Below, in pieces: positions 1-4,681 of a stretch of 11,872 nucleotides of DNA. The stretch spans positions 1 through 11,872 of the forward strand of contig JBOHER010000163.1 in assembly GCA_050701115.1 (NCBI GenBank), given 5' to 3'. This DNA comes from JBOHER01 sp050701115. Its GTDB lineage: Bacteria > Actinomycetota > Actinomycetes > Mycobacteriales > Pseudonocardiaceae. The translations under genes were made by a program, and so were the position numbers. Each line of letters opens with the position of its first letter. Position 1 is the first letter of the stretch. The notes under the pieces are model-generated. The model saw only the letters and a list, made by a program, of their open reading frames with translations, made no database searches and was not told the origin of the DNA.

Positions 1-396
1 GTGAAATGTCAAATCGCCCGCCGTGAATAACCCTCATTGATCCCAGCACCCAGTAAGCTACGTAAGAAGTCGTCGCCCGCAGTCACGGTCTTCTCCTTGC
101 CTCCATCGAAATTCGCCCTCTTATTGAACGAATATTACCCTACATACACGAATGCTTGCAAGCCGGGGGCTAGTCGTTCGGCGCGACGTCCTCGCATTGT
201 TGGGCAGGGGTTCGATTGTGGAAATCGCGGCGACCGGTGTTTGAGTACACGATCGGACACAAATTTCGGGCAACGTGTGGCGGTCGCTGTTCCATCGCGG
301 TGTTCCCCAGCACGCTCCCGCAGATGCTCCCATACCTACCCCGCTGACCCGCGAACAGCGGATTCTTGCCGATCTGCAGTGCGCAGGAGGGATATC
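1..396. other. Gene-free stretch upstream of the broken nuclease gene
   Basis: I see no convincing gene here. Open frames on both strands give low-complexity, Arg/Ser/Pro-rich translations typical of chance frames in GC-rich DNA. The first 170 bases are noticeably more AT-rich than the rest of the window. A short stretch around 205-225 resembles a tRNA T-arm, but no cloverleaf can be built around it. The only clear functional element is the Shine-Dalgarno sequence AGGAGG at 385-390, which belongs to the pseudogene that follows. Confidence 0.55.
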
Positions 397-890
397 GTGC
401 TGGAGCCAGACGAAGTCGAGGACTCGGCCAGTATCCTGGCCGGGCGTATGGGCAAGGCCGTGGAGTACCTGGTGGCCTCCTCATGCATCCTCACCTCGCT
501 TGGTGAGCTGAACGCCTCCGTACCGCTGGTCGATGGCTAGGGTGTTGACTTGGTGTTCGACCGGCGCGGCCGCTCCGCGACCCTGGCGGGCAGGTGAAGG
601 CCCAGATGTCCACCAGCAAGCGGGTACAGTCCAAGACGTTCGTAGCGCACGTGCGCTCGAAGACCTTCCGGCAGCGCCCAGACCTGGATCTACTGTTCGT
701 TGTGGTCGATGTCACCGAGGCCCGCATTGCCGCGGCCGCCGCTGGCGAGCCCAGCAAATCAGGCCGCCTGCGTTTCTACGCATCGATGAAACCAACTTGG
801 AAGCACCGGTGGCGCAACTACCGCGTGGGGCCGTCCAGGCTGGGAACGCGCGTGCTGGAACGGCTGGACGAACTGAACGAGGTGGGCTGA
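397..890 (+). pseudogene. Broken gene for a PD-(D/E)XK-nuclease-like protein (DUF4365-like)
   Basis: A perfect Shine-Dalgarno AGGAGG (385-390) lies six bases before a GTG start at 397. The frame runs through an N-terminal helix (EYLVASSCILTSLGELNAS) to a TAG at 538-540. The same frame continues after the stop as GVDLVFDRRGRSATLA, so the stop interrupts coding sequence. At about 589-590 one base is missing, and the frame moves to one reading QVKAQMSTSKRVQSKTF and ending at a TGA at 888-890. Rejoined, the protein has about 165 residues. It shows the order helix, GVD-[hydrophobic strand], QVK, which is the Asp...(E/Q)-x-Lys signature of PD-(D/E)XK nucleases such as the DUF4365 group. The tail (GRLRFYASMK, GTRVLERLDEL) looks genuine. 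The family call is from motif order only. An alanine-rich patch at 728-742 may mark further decay. Two sequencing errors cannot be excluded. Confidence 0.68.
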
Positions 891-1192
891 CCTCGTGCTG
901 CCGGTATGAAGGCAGCCTGTCGTCTCTGACGCTGACTGCCAACACTTCGCGTGATCACGCACTCCAGGATTCACCGCCGACGGTATTGGCGACAGTTGAT
1001 CCCGTGACTGCCGGTACGTCCTGGCGACCGGATTCGCCTGCACCACGGCCCTGGCGACATGTGACCCGCACCACCCGCTGAGGATTAGCCAAGGATTCGC
1101 TGTGGAATCCCCGTTGCGGGAGTTCTTGACCGGACTCAGACGTTGAACCGGGTGTAGGGAAAGGTACGCAACCCGCTGAAAGGCGCACAGAC
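891..1192. other. Gene-free stretch containing a 12-bp palindrome
   Basis: About 300 bases without a convincing coding frame. The frame that crosses it from 533 to 1081 is out of phase with the pseudogene and has no family-like features. One structure stands out: a perfect 12-bp palindrome, GCGTGATCACGC, at 949-960, which could be an operator. Near the right end is the ribosome binding site of the next gene. TTGACC at 1126-1131 resembles a -35 box, but I cannot place a matching -10 at normal spacing. Confidence 0.5.
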
Positions 1193-1699
1193 ATGACCAC
1201 CGCATTTGCCCGCACCCCGTCGCAGTCGAGCCTGCCGACCCTGCCTCAGGGATGGCCGATCGGCTCCTACGACACATATGCCGGGGCCCAGAAGGCGGTC
1301 GACCATCTGGCTGACGGTGAGTTTCCGGTCGCCGACATCACCATTGTCGGCGTCGAGCCGATGCTGGTGGAGCGGGTGGCCGCGCGCCTGACCTGGGGCC
1401 GGGTCCTGGCCAGCGGAGCCGCATCGGGCGCATGGTTCGGTCTGTTCGTCGGTCTGCTGCTCAGCATCTTCACCCCCGGCGCCGGCTTTGAGCCGATCCT
1501 GATCGGCCTGGCCAGCGGTATCGCGTTCGGGCTGGTGTTTTCGGCAGTCAGTTACGCCTCTACCAAGGGCAAGCGCGACTTCGTGTCGAGCAGCCAACTG
1601 GTGGCCCGGCGCTATGACGTGCTCTGCCACCCTCGCAACGCCGAACGCGGTCGCGACATGCTGGCCGAGTTGGCCATGAAGGACCAGAGCAACTGGTAA
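1193..1699 (+). CDS. General stress protein-like membrane protein (YflT/GsP17M type)
   Basis: This encodes 168 residues from the ATG at 1193, with GAAAGG (1178-1183) nine bases upstream as ribosome binding site. Residues 22-55 (PIGSYDTYAGAQKAVDHLAD...ITIVG) match the alpha/beta N-terminal domain found in heat- and stress-induced YflT-type proteins of Gram-positive bacteria. Two hydrophobic, glycine-rich segments follow, at about residues 70-93 and 100-123, spaced like a glycine-zipper membrane hairpin. The cytoplasmic tail ends with a second short alpha/beta motif (SQLVARRYDVLC, ERGRDMLAEL). Proteins of this form are common in mycobacteria and nocardiae and are usually annotated as general stress proteins. 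Their biochemical role is not known. It stands alone, converging on the next gene with only four bases between stops. The family assignment is fairly sure, the function is not. Confidence 0.85.
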   Translation: MTTAFARTPSQSSLPTLPQGWPIGSYDTYAGAQKAVDHLADGEFPVADITIVGVEPMLVERVAARLTWGRVLASGAASGAWFGLFVGLLLSIFTPGAGFEPILIGLASGIAFGLVFSAVSYASTKGKRDFVSSSQLVARRYDVLCHPRNAERGRDMLAELAMKDQSNW

Positions 1700-1703
1700 C
1701 CGT

Positions 1704-2312
1704 TCAGTACTGGGCAGGCGGCGTGTAGCCAGGGCCGTAGCCGCCGCCCGCATGCAGCCGTTGCCGCGCACTTCGGCGACGGAGGAACACGACCAGGGCG
1801 ACCACGCCCGCGATCAGGAAGCTGAGTACGGCAATCCCGGTCGCGGCGAAGATCACGCCAATGGTGCCGAGCACCGACGAGTGCGGCCCGACGCCGAACA
1901 CCGTGGCATCGTCGGCGGACTCGCAGCCCACCACATAGTCGCCTGCCGGTACCGGGTCGGGCGTCCGGGCGATGACGCTCCATCGCCGGTTGTTGATGGT
2001 GACCGTCTCGGTGCCCGAAGGCGGGCTTAGCTGGACGCGGTCGCCCGCCGCGTCACGCACCTGACAGCTGCCGCTGAAGGAGCCCTCGGTGGCATAGATC
2101 GTCATGCCCTCGTCGTCGAGTGTCACCGTCTTGAACTCCAACGCACGCAGCTCGGCGGCCGGGCTGGGGAAACTCGACGCCGCCCGCCAGCCGACAGTCC
2201 CGGCCGCGAGGAGGCCGAGCAGCAGAATCCCGCCCGCGACCCAATACCACACCCGACCAGGTCGTATCTGTTGATCGAGCCAGTCCGGCCCGCCTCCCGG
2301 CATGCTGTTCAT
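1704..2312 (-). CDS. Two-helix membrane protein of unknown function
   Basis: This encodes 202 residues and I do not recognise the family. The chain starts with a short cytoplasmic segment and has a first membrane helix at about residues 21-43 and a second at about 149-176, ending RRRSARQR. Positive residues flank the helices on the inner side, so the roughly 105-residue middle part should lie outside the membrane. That domain is rich in beta-forming residues and has only two cysteines (83 and 130), a likely disulfide pair. The tail is Gly/Tyr/Pro-rich (GGGYGPGYTPPAQY). I see no Shine-Dalgarno before the ATG at 2312 or the alternative ATG at 2303. A TAGCCT box six bases before the first ATG suggests a leaderless transcript. 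It is divergent from tetR, with the 21-bp repeat patch between them. Confidence 0.72.
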   Translation of the reverse strand: MNSMPGGGPDWLDQQIRPGRVWYWVAGGILLLGLLAAGTVGWRAASSFPSPAAELRALEFKTVTLDDEGMTIYATEGSFSGSCQVRDAAGDRVQLSPPSGTETVTINNRRWSVIARTPDPVPAGDYVVGCESADDATVFGVGPHSSVLGTIGVIFAATGIAVLSFLIAGVVALVVFLRRRSARQRLHAGGGYGPGYTPPAQY

Positions 2313-2318
2313 ACCGGC

Positions 2319-2324
2319 AGGCTA
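2319..2324 (-). promoter_or_regulatory. Possible leaderless -10 box of the minus-strand membrane protein gene
   Basis: Read on the minus strand, TAGCCT fits the actinobacterial -10 pattern TAnnnT. It ends six bases before the ATG at 2312, so transcription would begin at or next to the start codon. No Shine-Dalgarno is present and no -35 box is recognisable. Supported by spacing only. Confidence 0.35.
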
Positions 2325-2347
2325 CCGAGTCCGCGACTCCCGCCGAG

Positions 2348-2493
2348 TTGGCAGTTACCGGCGTTGATTTGGCAGTTACCGGCACCGAGTTGGCGAACGG
2401 TGCAGCAAATCCGGCGTCGGAACCGGCAAACTCGGTGCGGGGACCGGCAAAGCCGGCGTCGGAACCGGCAAACTCGGTGCGGGGACCGGCAAA
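2348..2493. repeat. 21-bp tandem repeat patch with two opposing halves
   Basis: Seven 21-bp steps follow one another. The left half has three (2348-2368, 2369-2389, 2390-2410): the first two share a perfect 15-mer TTGGCAGTTACCGGC and the third is degenerate. The right half has four: units at 2410-2430 and 2452-2472 are identical except for their first base, and units at 2431-2451 and 2473-2493 are identical. The right half is thus a 42-bp repeat in two copies, each made of two 21-mers ending ACCGGCAAA. Read on the minus strand, the right-hand units resemble the left-hand units (16 of 21 bases in the best pair), so the halves are inverted relative to each other. CACCGAGTT (2384-2392) can pair with AACTCGGTG (2429-2437). 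The patch fills much of the space between two divergent genes. Chance open frames cross it, but the repeats look like DNA-level elements, not coding. Confidence 0.85.
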
Positions 2494-2516
2494 ATCACGG
2501 AATCCCTAGCGGTGAT

Positions 2517-2536
2517 ACGAACGATCGTGCTATAAC
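2517..2536 (+). promoter_or_regulatory. tetR promoter with overlapping operator
   Basis: ACGAACGATCGTGCT (2517-2531) contains the 8-bp palindrome ACGATCGT and is a near-perfect dyad of the kind TetR dimers bind. The same 15 bases recur in reverse complement at 3200-3214. Its last base is the first of TATAAC (2531-2536), a good -10 box that ends six bases before the tetR ATG at 2543, so the mRNA is probably leaderless. I see no recognisable -35. A repressor bound here would cover the promoter, which points to autoregulation (inference). Confidence 0.62.
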
Positions 2537-2542
2537 TGGTCC

Positions 2543-3130
2543 ATGCGCAAGGGCGAGTCCACGAAGCGGGTGATCCTCGACGAAGCCGCCGAGATCGCCA
2601 GCAAGGTCGGCCTGCAGGGCCTGACCATCGGCACGCTGGCCACCAAGACCGCGCTGTCCAAGAGCGGACTGTTCGCGCACTTCCGGTCCAAGGAATCATT
2701 GCAACTCGCAGTGCTCCAACACGCTCGAACTCGGTTCATCGACAACGTCCTTCGGCCCGCGGTGGCGATGCCGCGCGGCGAACCCAGGGTGCGTGAGCTG
2801 TTCGAACGCTGGCTCGGCTGGTTTCGTGGCGACGTACTCACCGGTGGCTGCGTTTTCACCGCTGCCGCAATGGAACTCGACGATCAACCCGGCCCGGTGC
2901 GCGACTTCCTGGTCGCCGATCAGCGCGATCTCGACGACAGCGTGGCCCAGGTCTTCCGCACCGGAATCAGTGAAGGCCACTTCAGGGCCGACGCCGATCC
3001 GGAACAATTCGCCCATGATCTGCTGGGCGTCCTACTCGCCTATACGCACGCGTACCGACTGCTCAAGGACCCCAAGGCCGAGGAACGTGCCCGGCACGCC
3101 TTCGAGGCGCTGCTGACCGCCGCACGCTGA
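2543..3130 (+). CDS. TetR/AcrR family transcriptional repressor
   Basis: This encodes 195 residues, the usual size for TetR-family repressors that bind an operator as dimers and release it on binding a small ligand. The N-terminal DNA-binding domain spans about residues 5-55. It includes the typical helix-turn-helix run (GLTIGTLATKTALSKSGLF, then AHFRSKESL), where the K-S-G-L-F-x-H-F pattern is the family hallmark. Residues 60-195 are the all-helical ligand-binding and dimer domain. They contain GGCVF at about 93-97 and a C-terminal DAD-PEQFAHDLLGVLLAY segment seen in many TetR regulators. The ligand cannot be read from the sequence. The start at 2543 is supported by a -10 box six bases upstream and a full-length HTH. 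The gene is followed after 36 bases by the GNAT gene, apparently in one operon. Two matching operator-like sites flank it. Confidence 0.92.
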   Translation: MRKGESTKRVILDEAAEIASKVGLQGLTIGTLATKTALSKSGLFAHFRSKESLQLAVLQHARTRFIDNVLRPAVAMPRGEPRVRELFERWLGWFRGDVLTGGCVFTAAAMELDDQPGPVRDFLVADQRDLDDSVAQVFRTGISEGHFRADADPEQFAHDLLGVLLAYTHAYRLLKDPKAEERARHAFEALLTAAR

Positions 3131-3152
3131 GTTCACATCCCCAACCACCGTA

Positions 3153-3158
3153 AGGGAG
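3153..3158 (+). promoter_or_regulatory. Ribosome binding site of the GNAT gene
   Basis: AGGGAG lies eight bases before the ATG at 3167. It is what decides that start, since the next in-frame ATG (3347) would cut into the acetyltransferase domain. Confidence 0.7.
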
Positions 3159-3166
3159 ACCCGATC

Positions 3167-3793
3167 ATGACGCTCTACGCCAATCCGTCCACGCGAAAAA
3201 GCACGATCGTTCGTTTTATAGATGAGGCATTCCCGGCCGAGGCCGGTGAGCTGACACCGGAGTGGGGCAGACTGCGGAACGCACGGCGCAAGAGACGCCC
3301 GGTCATCAGGGCGCTGCGCCCGACCGACGTCCACTTGGTGCACGCAATGTCAGCCGAGCTGTCTGCTCACTCGCTGGCCCAGCGGTTTTTCGTTGGCACA
3401 CCAGCTATTCCGCGAGCTTTGCTCCGCCAGTTGGCCGCCGTGGATCACGGCCAGAACGAAGCGATCATCGCGGTGGTCGGTGGCCGGGCGATCGGACTCG
3501 CCCAATACGTGCGGCTCGCGTACCCGACCCGCGCTGAGCTTGCCGTCATCGTCGTGGATGCCTGGCAGCGCAACGGAATCGGCCGGATGCTCGTGACGCA
3601 TCTGGCCGAACTTGCCGCCGCGCGGGGCATCACGCGGTTCGAGGCGTCTGTCCTGCCGGACAACGAGCCTGCTCGCCGGGCCGTGGCACGCGGATGGCCG
3701 GGCGCGGCTGGCACCGAATCCGAGGACAGCGTGGACTACGACCTGCCGTTGAGCCGACATTGTCGGCCCGGCCCACTAGTGTTCGGACCGTGA
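3167..3793 (+). CDS. GNAT family N-acetyltransferase
   Basis: This encodes 208 residues. Acetyl-CoA-dependent GNAT enzymes transfer an acetyl group to an amine. The domain covers about residues 44-195. It begins with a PVIRALRPTDVHLVHAMSAE segment and an AQRFF element, reminiscent of the GNAT domain of Pat-type protein lysine acetyltransferases. Motif A is VIVVDAWQRNGIGRML (residues 128-142), with QRNGIG (134-139) as the pyrophosphate-binding loop. ASVLPDNEPARRAVARGW (160-177) is the motif B region. The acceptor is unknown. The first 43 or so residues precede the domain, are basic and uncharacteristic, and contain a copy of the tetR operator (codons 12-16). The stop TGA at 3791-3793 overlaps the GTG start of the next gene, so the two are probably translationally coupled. 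Confidence 0.88.
   Translation: MTLYANPSTRKSTIVRFIDEAFPAEAGELTPEWGRLRNARRKRRPVIRALRPTDVHLVHAMSAELSAHSLAQRFFVGTPAIPRALLRQLAAVDHGQNEAIIAVVGGRAIGLAQYVRLAYPTRAELAVIVVDAWQRNGIGRMLVTHLAELAAARGITRFEASVLPDNEPARRAVARGWPGAAGTESEDSVDYDLPLSRHCRPGPLVFGP
3200..3222 (+). promoter_or_regulatory. Second, inverted copy of the tetR operator with a TATA box, inside the GNAT gene
   Basis: AGCACGATCGTTCGT (3200-3214) is the exact reverse complement of the tetR-promoter site at 2517-2531. It is followed by TATAGA (3217-3222), a possible -10 box, just as TATAAC follows the first site. The whole element lies within codons 12-19 of the GNAT gene as annotated. It may be a bound operator that blocks elongation, an internal promoter, or a DNA loop partner of the first site. 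The identity is seen in the sequence and the roles are inferred. Confidence 0.55.
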
Positions 3794-4623
3794 TCGAGTA
3801 CCTGAGCATCCCCACACCCGCAGGCTCATTCGACGCGATCGCCGCTGGGCCCGCCGACGGTAGGCCGGTCCTGCTGCTACACGGATTCCCCGAAGCAGCA
3901 CTGGCCTGGGAGCACCAGGTGGCTGCGCTCGGCACGCACGGCTACCGTGCGGTGGCGCCCGACCAGCGTGGCTACTCACCTGGCGTACGGCCGGAGAACC
4001 CCGCTGAATACGGCATCGATGAGCTCGTCGGAGACGTGCTGGCGATGGCCCACGCACTGGGCTGGAACCGATTCGACCTGGTTGGCCACGACTGGGGCGG
4101 CGCGGTGGCGTGGTGGACGGCGGATGGGCATCCCGATCGCGTACGTAGCCTGACGGTCGTGTCGACGCCACACCCGAAGGCGTTGTCGCAGGCCATGCGC
4201 ACCGAGGAAGATCAGCAACTCCGCTCGCGGTATATGGCCGAGTGGCGCGAGAATCGCGACATCGAGCAGCGCATGCTCGACAACAATGCCGAGGCCCTCC
4301 GGCGCATGTTCGAGTGGAAGGTCGAGCCCAGCAGAGTCGATGAGTACGTGCAGCGGCTCGCCGAGCCGGGCGCGCTGACCGCCGCACTCAACTGGTACCG
4401 CGCCGGCCGGCCCAGCGGCACCATCGGCAAGATCGAGGTGTCGACGATGTACGTGTGGAGCACTGAGGACGTCGCCTTCGGATCGACGGCCGCGTTGGAC
4501 ACCGGGAACTGGGTGAGCGGGCCCTACCGGTTCGAGATGCTCGAGGACGTCTCGCACTGGGTGCCGGAGGAGGTGCCCGAGGAGCTGAACGCGCTCCTGC
4601 TCGAACACCTGGCGGCGCGGTAG
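3790..4623 (+). CDS. Alpha/beta hydrolase, epoxide hydrolase or haloalkane dehalogenase type
   Basis: This encodes 277 residues from the GTG at 3790, chosen because it overlaps the GNAT stop by four bases (GTGA) and leaves a normal N-terminus. An upstream in-frame extension to 3694 exists but only repeats GNAT sequence in another frame. HGFPEA (31-36) supplies the oxyanion-hole residues. The nucleophile elbow is VGHDWGG (98-104) with Asp101, which puts it in the aspartate-nucleophile group (epoxide hydrolases, dehalogenases), not the serine esterases. His256 in DVSHWVPEE is the general base, and Asp227 in WSTEDVAFG is the likely acid partner. NWYRAG (201-206) in the cap matches the region that holds the ring-opening tyrosine in epoxide hydrolases. 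Epoxide hydrolase is the better guess. The substrate is unknown. It is probably expressed with tetR and the GNAT gene. Confidence 0.9.
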   Translation: MIEYLSIPTPAGSFDAIAAGPADGRPVLLLHGFPEAALAWEHQVAALGTHGYRAVAPDQRGYSPGVRPENPAEYGIDELVGDVLAMAHALGWNRFDLVGHDWGGAVAWWTADGHPDRVRSLTVVSTPHPKALSQAMRTEEDQQLRSRYMAEWRENRDIEQRMLDNNAEALRRMFEWKVEPSRVDEYVQRLAEPGALTAALNWYRAGRPSGTIGKIEVSTMYVWSTEDVAFGSTAALDTGNWVSGPYRFEMLEDVSHWVPEEVPEELNALLLEHLAAR

Positions 4624-4638
4624 GGGTGCGACGCACCC
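4624..4638. terminator. Hairpin directly after the hydrolase stop codon
   Basis: GGGTGCGACGCACCC is a perfect inverted repeat (six-base stem, three-base loop) starting on the base after the TAG at 4621-4623. It could end the tetR operon. There is no T-run behind it, as is usual for actinobacterial terminators, so it may equally be an operator for the next gene. Confidence 0.4.
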
Positions 4639-4640
4639 GG

Positions 4641-4655
4641 CGAGTTGGCCAACGG
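4641..4655. promoter_or_regulatory. Palindrome upstream of the LuxR-type regulator gene
   Basis: CGAGTTGGCCAACGG contains the perfect 10-bp palindrome GTTGGCCAAC (4644-4653), starting 38 bases before the ATG at 4682. The same 15 bases with one change occur in the repeat patch before tetR (2386-2400). It is a candidate binding site, inferred from symmetry, position and recurrence only. Confidence 0.35.
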
Positions 4656-4681
4656 AGTGTTGTGGTGCCATCGTTACCAGC

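Noticed and set aside
190..235. T-arm-like run (GGGGTTCGATTGTGG) suggesting a tRNA or attachment site
   Set aside because: No acceptor stem, anticodon arm or CCA-like end can be matched around it, and there is no second copy in the window.
37..540. 167-residue open frame on the plus strand
   Set aside because: Only the last 48 codons (from GTG 397) look like protein. The part before that is low-complexity chance translation and lies upstream of the Shine-Dalgarno.
1126..1160. Sigma-70-like promoter before the stress gene (TTGACC at 1126)
   Set aside because: No acceptable -10 box at 16-19 bases; an alternative-sigma promoter is possible but cannot be supported from the sequence.
2348..2493. 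CRISPR array
   Set aside because: The units are directly contiguous at a 21-bp step without unique spacers, and the two halves change orientation.
2271..2573. Plus-strand frame across the repeat patch with NRQTRCGD repeats
   Set aside because: It starts inside the opposite-strand membrane protein gene and ends in tetR; its composition is that of translated repeats.
2376..2699. Minus-strand frame with repeated LPVPAPS/LPVPTPA heptapeptides
   Set aside because: The repeat comes from the 21-bp DNA units, and the rest of the frame is a shadow of the tetR coding sequence.
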